The notes under the pieces: model-generated | What the model saw: only the letters and a program-made list of their open reading frames with translations | Databases searched by the model: none | What the model was told of the DNA's origin: nothing | Source of the DNA: Novosphingobium sp. FSW06-99 | Lineage (GTDB): Bacteria; Pseudomonadota; Alphaproteobacteria; Sphingomonadales; Sphingomonadaceae | DNA length: 64,000 nt | Direction of reading: 5' to 3' | Assembly: GCF_001519065.1 (NCBI RefSeq) | Contig: NZ_KQ954261.1 | Coordinates: 100,240 to 164,239, forward strand | Program-made: the position numbers and the translations under genes | Shown: one piece after another, positions 49,011 through 56,631 of the stretch | Position numbering within the stretch: position 1 is the first letter of the stretch | How the letters are laid out: the number at the start of each line of letters is the position of its first letter

Positions 49011-51488
49011 TCATCCCGGTGCCGAAGGTTCGATCGGCCGATCGATCATGCCGACATTCACGATCGGGGTCGAATTGGACAGCGCAAAGCCGTTGGCGCG
49101 CAGATCGGGAATGATTTCGAACAGCAGCGCGCTGCGCACGCCAAAGGCCTGGCGCGCGGACGGGACATAGGCAAAGCAGGTGAATTCCAGGCCGCCGTCG
49201 CGCGCGTCGGTCAGGTACACATTCGGCGCCGGGTCCCGCAGCACGGTTTCATGCCCCGCCAGATGGGCCAGCAGCAGATCGCGCAATGCGATCACATCGG
49301 CATCGTCGTTGACTTTGAGCACGATGCGAATGCGGCCCAGCGCTTCACCATGGGTCACGTTGCGAACGGTCTTGGTCACCAGTTCGGAATTGGGCACGAT
49401 CAGGCGCGAACGATCGGCCATTTCGATTTCGGTGGCGCGCACATTGATGCGTTTTACATCGCCTTCCAGATCGCCGATCGCGATCCAGTCGCCGACTTTG
49501 ACGGGGCGTTCGGCCAGCAGGATCAGCCCCGACACGAAATTGCCGATCACCGCCTGCAGGCCGAACCCGATGCCCACCGACAGCGCACCGGCAAGCAGTG
49601 CGATCCGGTCAAGGCTGACCCCGAGATAGGCGCTGGCCAGCAGCAGCGCGACAAACACCCCCAGATAGCTGACGCCGGCCGACAACGAAGTGCGCACACC
49701 GATGTCGAGCGTGGTGCTGGGCAGGTAATGCTTTTCCACCCAGTTGCGGATTGCGCGGGTGACGATCAGCCCGACCGCAAACAGCAGCACGCCCCCGATG
49801 ATCGTGCCGGGCGAGATCGAGACGGGACCGATATGAAGGATGAGATCGCTCGAGCTGATCCGGCCCACGACATCGCTGGTGCTGGCGCCCAGCGGGGCGA
49901 CGATCGCGGTCCAGCCGAACAACAGCAGCGACAGCCGTGCAAAGCCTGCCAGCAGTATCCCGATCTGGTCCAGCGTCGAACGCGACAGCGCCAGCACCGA
50001 TCCGATGAAGCGCCCGGTGCGGCTGTGGGGCCCGAGCAAGGCGGGAAACAGGTCATCGGCGAAATGGATCAGCAGGAACAGGCAGCCGAGGACTGTCGCG
50101 CTCCACACCATTTCGCGCATCAGGAACGTCGCCAGTGCAAGATAACCGAACACCGCGGCGCCGACCGCCCAGATCAGTCCGACCCAGCTCGCCAGCGCGG
50201 CGATTGCCCAGGGCACTTGCGACCGCCGCGTGGCGGCATCGACGTGCGCCTCCCTGGCGGACGTGCGGTTGCTGGCAACGACAATCAGCACGCGGCCGAT
50301 GATCGCCAGTTCGATCAGCACGGTGATCGCATCGGTAATCATCGAAGTCGACAGCGACATGCCAAAGGCGGAATTCAGCCCGGCCACGCCGTTGGCCACA
50401 CCCACGGCGATGGCCGTCAGTGCGGGAAAGCGCCGCAGCTTTGCCGCATGATCGTCAGAGATCGGGGCCAGTCGCCAGATCGGCGCCTCTGCGGCCAGCA
50501 AGGCATGGGCAATGCCATACAACAGCGCCGAAAACCCGGTCGCGCGAATGAGGATGGCCAGCGCGCCATCCATCTGCGGCGTCAGCGCCCCACCCGCGCC
50601 CAGTGTCACCCGGATCAGCCAGCCCGCGATCAGCGGCAAGGCGGTGATGATGCACACGATCAACAAGGCGCGCAGCGATCGGCGCAGCCGCGATGCCGTC
50701 TCGATGCCCGCCACATAGCGATCGCCCAGGCGGAGCAGGAGCAGGATGCCCGGAAAGATCAGCAGTGCGGCGATCAGCGCGCTGACCACCCAGCCGACCA
50801 GCACCGCATCGCTGGGCGCGGTGGTCACCAGTTGGCGCACTTCCGCCTGATAAATCGCAACGATCCGGGCCGCGTCGAACCGGACATTCTGCGCAAAATC
50901 GATCCACAGGCGCGGGTCGAGCACTGATCGGCCGCTGGTCCACAGCCGCGTCGAAAACAGCTCTCGCCGACGATCGGCCAGATGGGTGGTCAACTGGTCG
51001 GTGACCACCGTCAGCACGCGCGCCTGCTTGACCTCGCTGTCGACCGACTGGCGGAAGGCGACCAGGCGCGCGCGTTCCTGGCTGACCTCGGGCGCTTCGG
51101 GCGGCTGGCCCGCCCCGGGGGCGGGTCCCAGCTCGGCCAGCCGCGCATCGACTGCGGCAGTGCGCGCCGACAAGTCGGTTACGATCGCATCGAGCGCCTG
51201 ATCGATCGGCGCAATCGCCGCAACCCTTTGGCGCAGCGCATCGTCGTCGAGTTTCGGATCGCGGGCGTCGCGCGCAATCGCCCGCAACGCGGCGTCATAC
51301 TGGTTGACCTGCTGGGCAATCGTGGCGATCGGCGTCGCCGACTGGCCGTAGGCCGGGCCGGCCACCGCCAGCCACAGCGCCCACAGCACGCCAACCAGCA
51401 TTGTCATGCGCACCGGTGCCACCCGGCCTGGAAGGGTTCGCAATGTGCGGTTTTGTTCAATTCGTTCAGGCAGATCGATCGTCATCAT
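49011..51488 (-). CDS. Large MscS-type mechanosensitive channel
   Basis: 825 residues. Signal-like N-terminus (about 28-50), a periplasmic coiled-coil/DUF3772 domain (about 50-190), about eight transmembrane helices (205-555), and a C-terminal MscS module: pore helix LDRIALLAGALSVGIGFGLQAVIGNFVSGLILLAERPVKVGDWIAIGDLEGDVKRINVRATEIEM (about 640-705), Gly/Ala-rich as in MscS TM3, then a cytosolic vestibule. It opens under membrane tension to release solutes during osmotic downshock. Similar in plan to MscK/DUF3772 channels. Transcribed towards the repeat cluster. Confidence 0.92.
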   Translation of the reverse strand: MMTIDLPERIEQNRTLRTLPGRVAPVRMTMLVGVLWALWLAVAGPAYGQSATPIATIAQQVNQYDAALRAIARDARDPKLDDDALRQRVAAIAPIDQALDAIVTDLSARTAAVDARLAELGPAPGAGQPPEAPEVSQERARLVAFRQSVDSEVKQARVLTVVTDQLTTHLADRRRELFSTRLWTSGRSVLDPRLWIDFAQNVRFDAARIVAIYQAEVRQLVTTAPSDAVLVGWVVSALIAALLIFPGILLLLRLGDRYVAGIETASRLRRSLRALLIVCIITALPLIAGWLIRVTLGAGGALTPQMDGALAILIRATGFSALLYGIAHALLAAEAPIWRLAPISDDHAAKLRRFPALTAIAVGVANGVAGLNSAFGMSLSTSMITDAITVLIELAIIGRVLIVVASNRTSAREAHVDAATRRSQVPWAIAALASWVGLIWAVGAAVFGYLALATFLMREMVWSATVLGCLFLLIHFADDLFPALLGPHSRTGRFIGSVLALSRSTLDQIGILLAGFARLSLLLFGWTAIVAPLGASTSDVVGRISSSDLILHIGPVSISPGTIIGGVLLFAVGLIVTRAIRNWVEKHYLPSTTLDIGVRTSLSAGVSYLGVFVALLLASAYLGVSLDRIALLAGALSVGIGFGLQAVIGNFVSGLILLAERPVKVGDWIAIGDLEGDVKRINVRATEIEMADRSRLIVPNSELVTKTVRNVTHGEALGRIRIVLKVNDDADVIALRDLLLAHLAGHETVLRDPAPNVYLTDARDGGLEFTCFAYVPSARQAFGVRSALLFEIIPDLRANGFALSNSTPIVNVGMIDRPIEPSAPG

Positions 51489-51663
51489 GTCTCGCTTTGT
51501 GCCCGATGTGCCCCATCCCGATGGGGGCCTTGCGTTCTGCGTGCACGATCGCTCAAGTTGGCGGCCCCGACAATCCCGTCCGACGGCCTGTTCGCTCGCT
51601 TTGGGGGAAATGTGGCACCGTTCCCCGGCAATGAGGGGAGGGCGGGCACGATTGAACCCTGTT

Positions 51664-52107
51664 TTACCGCGCGGTCAGGGCACCATATAGCTGGCGGACC
51701 TGATCATTGAGCGCAACCATCTGCGGGATCGACAGTTTCGAGTTTTCAAGCAATGCCTGAGTCAGGCATGAGGCATCGCTGCGCAGGGCCTTGCCCTTGG
51801 CGGACAGGAACACCTGCACCTGGCGCTCGTCGTGAGGATTGCGCTGGCGCGACACGAAACCGGCCGCTTCCAGCCGCTTCATCAACGGGGTAATCGTGCT
51901 CGGCTCCAGCGCCAGCCGGTCGGCAATCGCCGAGATGGTCTGGCCGTCCTTTTCCCACAGCGTGCTCAGCACCAGGTACTGCGGATACGTCACGCCCATC
52001 GAATCGAGCATCGGTTTGTACAACCGGTTGATCGCGATCGTCGTCGCATAGAGCGAAAAACACAGTTGTGCGTCGAGCGGCGGCGGGGCGTTGGCGGGTT
52101 CGCTCAC
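51664..52107 (-). CDS. MarR-family regulator, OhrR-like
   Basis: 147 residues from GTG 52107 (GAGGAA site). Starts LDAQLCFSLYATTIAINRLYKPMLDSMGVTYPQYLVLSTLWEKDGQTISAIADRLALEPSTITPLMKRLEAAGFVSRQRNPHDERQVQVFLS, the OhrR pattern including the reactive N-terminal Cys (C16 in QLCFSLY). Organic peroxide or similar oxidants would oxidise this Cys and release DNA. It is divergent from a secreted alpha/beta hydrolase, with repeated TTATCGCAATAA sites between them. Confidence 0.92.
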   Translation of the reverse strand: MSEPANAPPPLDAQLCFSLYATTIAINRLYKPMLDSMGVTYPQYLVLSTLWEKDGQTISAIADRLALEPSTITPLMKRLEAAGFVSRQRNPHDERQVQVFLSAKGKALRSDASCLTQALLENSKLSIPQMVALNDQVRQLYGALTAR

Positions 52108-52134
52108 AAAATTCCTCGCTTTCGAATCAATATG

Positions 52135-52226
52135 TTATTCCGATAATGTATATCGCAATAAACTTTTGCTGGACAAAGGGCAAGGGCCTCCTGTAGCTAA
52201 GACTTATCGCAATAATAATTATCGCA
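52135..52226. promoter_or_regulatory. Probable OhrR-type operator array
   Basis: The motif TTATCGSAATAA is found in reverse at 52135-52146 and forward at 52150-52161 (first base A) and 52204-52215, with an 8-nt partial TTATCGCA at 52219-52226. The sites cover the 141-nt gap between the divergent OhrR-like gene and the hydrolase, in AT-rich sequence. Confidence 0.65.
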
Positions 52227-52248
52227 CCATATCAAACGGAGAAAGCCC

Positions 52249-53034
52249 ATGCGCAAGTCCATCACCCTGCTCGCCGCCACTGCCGCTCTCGCTCTGGGCG
52301 CGTTCCCCGCGTTCGCCCAGGACACCTACGCCACCCACGCCGCTGCTCCCGTCAAATCGATCGTGCTGGTGCACGGCGGCTTCGTTGACGGATCGGGCTG
52401 GGCCGGGGTTTACAAGATCCTGACCCGCGACGGCTATAAAGTCACGATTGTCCAGAACCCAACCCAGACGCTGGACGACGATGTTGCGGTCACCCGGCGG
52501 GCCATCGCCGCCGCCGACGGCAAAGTCATCCTGGTCGGCCACAGCTATGGCGGCGTGGTGATTTCCGAAGCGGGCACCGATGCCAAAGTTGCGGGCCTTG
52601 TCTATGTGACCGCGTTCGCGCCGGACAAGGGTGAATCGGTCGGTTCGCTGATCGCCAATCCCCCGGCGGGCGCCCCGGTGCCGCCGATCCTGCCGCCCAA
52701 GGATGGCTATCTGTTCCTCGACAATGCCAAGTTTGCAGGGTCGTTTGCGGCCGATGTCGATCCCGACACCGCCAGCGTGATGGCGGCATCGCAAGTGCCA
52801 TGGGGTGTTGCCGCGCTGACCGGTGCGGTCACCAATCCGGCGTGGCGCGTCAAGCCGACCTTCTATCTCGTCTCCACCGATGACAAGATGATCCCGCCGG
52901 CCGCCCAGCGCATGATGGCCGCACGCGCCCACGCCCATGTCGAAGAAGCCGCCGGCAGCCACGCCATCTATGTGTCTCAGCCCGCCGTGGTGGCCACGTT
53001 CATTGAAGAGGCCGCACGCAACGCCGGCCAGTAA
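52249..53034 (+). CDS. Secreted alpha/beta hydrolase
   Basis: 261 residues, ATG 52249 after GGAGAAA. Signal peptide 1-23 (ends AFA). Alpha/beta hydrolase core: oxyanion VLVHGGFVDGSGW (39-51), nucleophile Ser S99 in VGHSYGGVV, late acid STDDKMIP and catalytic His in AGSHAIYVSQP. It resembles the salicylate-esterase/hydroxynitrile-lyase group of small hydrolases. Under the divergent OhrR-like regulator, it may deal with organic peroxide products, esters or xenobiotics. A terminator hairpin follows. Confidence 0.9.
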   Translation: MRKSITLLAATAALALGAFPAFAQDTYATHAAAPVKSIVLVHGGFVDGSGWAGVYKILTRDGYKVTIVQNPTQTLDDDVAVTRRAIAAADGKVILVGHSYGGVVISEAGTDAKVAGLVYVTAFAPDKGESVGSLIANPPAGAPVPPILPPKDGYLFLDNAKFAGSFAADVDPDTASVMAASQVPWGVAALTGAVTNPAWRVKPTFYLVSTDDKMIPPAAQRMMAARAHAHVEEAAGSHAIYVSQPAVVATFIEEAARNAGQ

Positions 53035-53056
53035 ACGCACGTCCCATTGCCCCATG

Positions 53057-53085
53057 GCGCCGGATCTCCGCGCGAGATCCGGCGC
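53057..53085 (+). terminator. Intrinsic terminator after alpha/beta hydrolase
   Basis: Perfect 12-bp arms GCGCCGGATCTC (53057-53068) and GAGATCCGGCGC (53074-53085), 5-nt loop, followed by TTTGCGG. It begins 22 nt after the hydrolase stop. Confidence 0.8.
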
Positions 53086-53218
53086 TTTGCGGTTGTGTCG
53101 GCTGGATGGTCCAAGTCGATTGACGGGGTGGTGGCGGTCCGGATACCTCTGCCTTGCGTCCGTCCGATGTCCGGCGCGTCCTGTCGATCACGTTGCATCG
53201 AAACCACGGAGCGGAACA

Positions 53219-53794
53219 ATGGCCTTCGAACACCTGCCGACACCAGACCTGCTGCGCGATCGTATCGGAGCGCGATTGGCCGAGCGCTGGAAACTGATGC
53301 TGTGCGAAGGCCTGTTGCTGGAATTTTTCGGCGTGCTGGCGTTTACGATGCCATTGCTTGGCACGCTGGCCGTCGACATCCTGGTCGGTTGGCTGTTGTG
53401 TGCGGGCGGCCTGGTGCGGGTGGTCAGCCTGCTGCACGCCCGCCATGCGCCGGGCTACTGGTGGTCTTTGTCGGCCGGGGTGCTGGCGATCGTGGTTGGC
53501 GCCTTGCTGTTGGTCAATCCGTTGCGCGGGGCGTTGACGCTGACCACGTTGTTGGCGGCGCTGTTCTTTGTCGAGGGTCTTTCGGCGATCCTTGCCGGGC
53601 TCGATTTTCGTCACCACGCGCGCAACTGGGGCTGGCTGCTGTTCCGGGGGATCATCGATCTGGGACTGGTGTTCCTGATCTGGAACGGTTGGCCAGGAAC
53701 CGCGGCGTGGGCGATCGGCGTGATTGCCGGGGTGAACCTGTTCTTCATGGGCTTGACCATCGTGATGCTGGCGTTCGCGGTCCGAAAGACCTGA
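53219..53794 (+). CDS. HdeD/DUF308 family membrane protein
   Basis: 191 residues from ATG 53219 (GGAG eight bases upstream). Six hydrophobic helices, e.g. LLLEFFGVLAFTMPLLGTLAVDILVGWLL, WWSLSAGVLAIVVGALLLVNPLRGALTLTTLLAALFFVEGLSAILAGL and the last NLFFMGLTIVMLAFAV, with the repeated G(V/L)-L-P/N-P pattern of the HdeD acid-resistance family. The function in stress tolerance is known only loosely for enterics. Longer in-frame frames upstream run back through the terminator and hydrolase gene and are artefacts. Confidence 0.88.
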   Translation: MAFEHLPTPDLLRDRIGARLAERWKLMLCEGLLLEFFGVLAFTMPLLGTLAVDILVGWLLCAGGLVRVVSLLHARHAPGYWWSLSAGVLAIVVGALLLVNPLRGALTLTTLLAALFFVEGLSAILAGLDFRHHARNWGWLLFRGIIDLGLVFLIWNGWPGTAAWAIGVIAGVNLFFMGLTIVMLAFAVRKT

Positions 53795-54043
53795 CGCTGG
53801 CGCATTGCGGTCAGGGTCACGCGTTGATATTGCGGGCGCAATCACGGTGGCGCTTGAAATTTGTGCGAAGAGCGGCCACTTGCGAAACACGATCAGGGAT
53901 AAGGCTGCGATGATTGCGGCAGGCACCCGGGGCGCTGCTGTTTGTCCATTCCAAACTGAACGACAAGGCCGCGTCAGCACGGCCATGCTTCCGCTATGCA
54001 AACCCCGGGGTGAGCAAGCGGCCTGCCGAAAGACCGCTATTCC
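53795..54043. other. Intergenic region upstream of desaturase
   Basis: 249 nt without a recognisable gene, repeat or RNA. Contains the presumptive desaturase promoter; no clear operator found. Confidence 0.4.
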
Positions 54044-55207
54044 GTGACTTCGATACCCAACGACACCCAGTATGATCGCGCCACCGGCTCAGGCCTTCGC
54101 TTCCAGGCACAGGGCGCCAGCGACCGCGTGATGACCGATGGCCAGGACCTGACGCTTGTGCGCGACGCAGAGATGATCGGCCGCGACCTTGTGCGGCGGT
54201 TCAGGGCCTATGGGCCCGACCTGAAACGAAGCCTGTTTCAACTGATCACGACCGGGACGCTGTTCCTGGTTATGCTGGTGGTGATCGCCACGGCGACCAA
54301 AGGCCGGTACTGGCTGGCCCTGTTGCTGGCCATCCCGACTGGCGGGCTGCTGGTGCGCCTGTTCATTATCCAGCATGACTGCGGCCACGGGTCCTTTTTC
54401 AAGTCGCGCGCCGCCAACGATTTGGTGGGTCGCCTGATCAGCGTGTTCACGCTCACGCCCTATTCCGAATGGAAAAGGGGCCACGCCATCCATCACGCGA
54501 CGGGTGGCAATCTCGACCGCCGTGGCTGGGGCGATGTGGATACCATGACGGTCCGCGAATATCAGGCGGCCACGCCTTTGCAGAGGCTGGGCTACCGGCT
54601 GTTCCGCAGTCCGTTCGTGATGGTGCTGGTCGGCGCACCGCTCAACTTCATCGTGCTGCAACGATTGGCTACGGGCCGGAAGTGGCAGGACCGCACGGCG
54701 CGGCGCAGTGTGATGTCGCTCAACGTCGTCCTGATCGTGGTGTTTGGCGTGCCGATGGTGCTGTTCGGCGCTGGCGCGGTGCTGGCGACATACCTGCCGG
54801 TGATGATCGTTGCGGCGTGGATCGGCAATTGGCTGTTCTATGTCCAGCACCAGTTCGAAGACACCTATTGGGAACGCGATGGCACCTGGAACTTCCACGC
54901 GGCGGCGCTGCGGGGCAGTTCCTATTTCGATCTTCCGCCGATCCTGCAATGGTTCAGCGGCAACATCGGCCTGCACCACATCCATCACCTGTCGATCCGC
55001 ATTCCCAACTATCACTTGCAGGCCTGCCTCGATTCAGCACCCGAACTGCACCGGGTCAGCCGCCGCATCACGCTGCGCGACAGTCTGACCTGCTGGCGCC
55101 TGGCGCTGTGGGACGAAGAGAGCCATCGCCTGATCGGGTTTCGCGATCTGAAGGCCGCCAACGCCCGCATCGCTGCCGCGCAAGACGGCAAACCCGCCTA
55201 TCCCTGA
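54044..55207 (+). CDS. Membrane fatty acid desaturase
   Basis: 387 residues from GTG 54044; a start at ATG 54131 is possible. Three histidine boxes for the di-iron centre: HDCGH (111-115), HAIHH (147-151) and HHIHH (311-315), with hydrophobic segments between. This spacing is that of acyl-lipid/omega desaturases acting on membrane lipids or acyl-CoA at the inner membrane. It introduces a cis double bond and so tunes membrane fluidity. Stands alone, upstream of the CMD/sigma pair, but the latter has its own promoter. Confidence 0.93.
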   Translation: MTSIPNDTQYDRATGSGLRFQAQGASDRVMTDGQDLTLVRDAEMIGRDLVRRFRAYGPDLKRSLFQLITTGTLFLVMLVVIATATKGRYWLALLLAIPTGGLLVRLFIIQHDCGHGSFFKSRAANDLVGRLISVFTLTPYSEWKRGHAIHHATGGNLDRRGWGDVDTMTVREYQAATPLQRLGYRLFRSPFVMVLVGAPLNFIVLQRLATGRKWQDRTARRSVMSLNVVLIVVFGVPMVLFGAGAVLATYLPVMIVAAWIGNWLFYVQHQFEDTYWERDGTWNFHAAALRGSSYFDLPPILQWFSGNIGLHHIHHLSIRIPNYHLQACLDSAPELHRVSRRITLRDSLTCWRLALWDEESHRLIGFRDLKAANARIAAAQDGKPAYP

Positions 55208-55256
55208 CGCGAAGCGGCCGGATCGGCGCGCCGCGACAGAAAAAATGTGCGCCGCA

Positions 55257-55283
55257 TGTCACATCGGACATGCCCGGCTCGTC
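55257..55283 (+). promoter_or_regulatory. ECF41-type promoter
   Basis: TGTCACA at 55257-55263, exactly 16 nt, then CGTC at 55280-55283. This is the described ECF41 consensus. It sits 34 nt before the CMD start, so the pair is autoregulated by the sigma factor encoded second. Confidence 0.88.
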
Positions 55284-55316
55284 ATGGTGGCATCCCAATC
55301 GCAAAAGGATGTTACC

Positions 55317-55769
55317 ATGGCCCCGCGCCTTAATCTCTACACCGCCTCGCCCGACATTTTCAAAGCGTGGTACGCGTTTTCGCAGGCCGTGGCCGACTGC
55401 GGGCTGGAAACGTCGCTGCTCGAACTGGTGAAGATCCGCGCTTCGCAGATCAACGGCTGCGCCAATTGCCTGAACATGCACACATCCGATGCGCGCAAGG
55501 CGGGCGAGAGCGAACAGCGCATTCATCTGCTGGCTGCCTGGCACGAAGCGCCATGCTATACCGATCGCGAACGCGCCGCGCTGGGCTGGACCGAGCATGT
55601 GACCGAAATCGCCACCCGGCGCGCACCCGATGCCGTCCATGCCGCGCTGGCGGCGCAGTTTACCGAGGCCGAGCAAGTGCAACTGACGCTGGCGATCAAC
55701 GCGATCAACGGGTGGAACCGGCTGGCAGTGGGTTTCAACATCTATGCCCCGGACCTGGGCTGGCAATGA
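55317..55769 (+). CDS. Carboxymuconolactone decarboxylase/AhpD-like protein
   Basis: 150 residues from ATG 55317 (AAAAGGA site). This start lies just downstream of the ECF41 promoter, so a longer frame from 55245 is excluded. The CMD core LLELVKIRASQINGCANCLNMHTSDARKAG carries the AhpD-like C48-x2-C51-x3-H55 redox motif. Such proteins reduce peroxides or act in thiol redox. It is the COE partner of ECF41 sigma factors and overlaps the sigma gene by four bases. Confidence 0.92.
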   Translation: MAPRLNLYTASPDIFKAWYAFSQAVADCGLETSLLELVKIRASQINGCANCLNMHTSDARKAGESEQRIHLLAAWHEAPCYTDRERAALGWTEHVTEIATRRAPDAVHAALAAQFTEAEQVQLTLAINAINGWNRLAVGFNIYAPDLGWQ

Positions 55770-56608
55770 CCGAGGCGGCCAGCCTGATCTTTGATGCGCA
55801 GCGGCCCGGGCTGCTGCGTGTTGCCTATCGCATGTTGGGCTCGCTGGCGGATGCCGAAGATATCGTCCAGGATGCCTTCCTGCGCTGGCGCGGGGTGGAC
55901 CATGGGCAGGTTGCAGTGCCTGCCGCATTCCTGCGCCGCATCGTCACGCGGCTCTGCCTCGATCACATGAAATCGGCCCGGTTCCAGCGCGAAAGCTATA
56001 TCGGCCCGTGGTTGCCCGAACCCGTGGTGGAAGACGACTGGGACGAGGATGTGACTTTGCCGCTGTTGCTGGCGCTGGAACGGTTGTCGCCACTGGAACG
56101 GGCCGCCTTTCTGCTGCACGACGTATTTGACGAAAGCTTTGAGGACATCGCCCGCGTGCTCGACCGGGACGAGGCGGCCTGTCGGCAACTGGCCAGCCGC
56201 GCAAGAACGCATGTACGGATGGAACGTCCGCGCTTTCCGCTCGACCAGCACCAGGGCAAGGCGATTGCCGCGGCCTTTTTCGACGCCTCACGCAACGGCG
56301 ACATGGCGCAACTGGGCGCCCTGCTGGCGCAGGATGTGCGTTTCCATTCCGATGGCGGCGGCAAACGTCCGTCGGTTGCCCGCGTCCTGCACGGCGCAAC
56401 CGAGTTTCTGCGCGCGCAGGTGGCGCTGGCCCGCCTGCGTCGCGCCCCGTCGCAACTGATCCGGTTTGCCATGATCAACGGGTTGCCCGGTTTTATCACG
56501 CGCGAACCCGATGGCCTGCCACCGACCACCGCGCTGCTGATCGAGGATGGCCGCATCAGCGCAATCTATGTCACGCGCAATCCCGACAAGCTGGGCCGCG
56601 TGCATTGA
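55766..56608 (+). CDS. sigJ: ECF41-family (SigJ-type) sigma factor with SnoaL-like C-domain
   Basis: 280 residues, ATGA overlap with the CMD gene. Region 2 (LLRVAYRMLGSLADAEDIVQDAFLRWRGV), linker with WLPEPV (82-87), region 4 (LSPLERAAFLLHDVFDESFEDIARVLDRDEAACRQLASRARTHV), then a SnoaL/NTF2-like domain (about 170-280) ending YVTRNPDKLGRVH, the NPDKL motif that marks ECF41. In that group the C-terminal domain takes the place of an anti-sigma factor. It is expected to drive its own operon from 55257. Confidence 0.94.
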   Translation: MTEAASLIFDAQRPGLLRVAYRMLGSLADAEDIVQDAFLRWRGVDHGQVAVPAAFLRRIVTRLCLDHMKSARFQRESYIGPWLPEPVVEDDWDEDVTLPLLLALERLSPLERAAFLLHDVFDESFEDIARVLDRDEAACRQLASRARTHVRMERPRFPLDQHQGKAIAAAFFDASRNGDMAQLGALLAQDVRFHSDGGGKRPSVARVLHGATEFLRAQVALARLRRAPSQLIRFAMINGLPGFITREPDGLPPTTALLIEDGRISAIYVTRNPDKLGRVH

Positions 56609-56631
56609 TCCTGCCGGCGCGGTGATCCTGT

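Noticed and set aside
55245..55316. Upstream ATG for the CMD protein
   Set aside because: The ECF41 promoter lies inside this stretch, so a transcript starting there could not include the longer reading frame.
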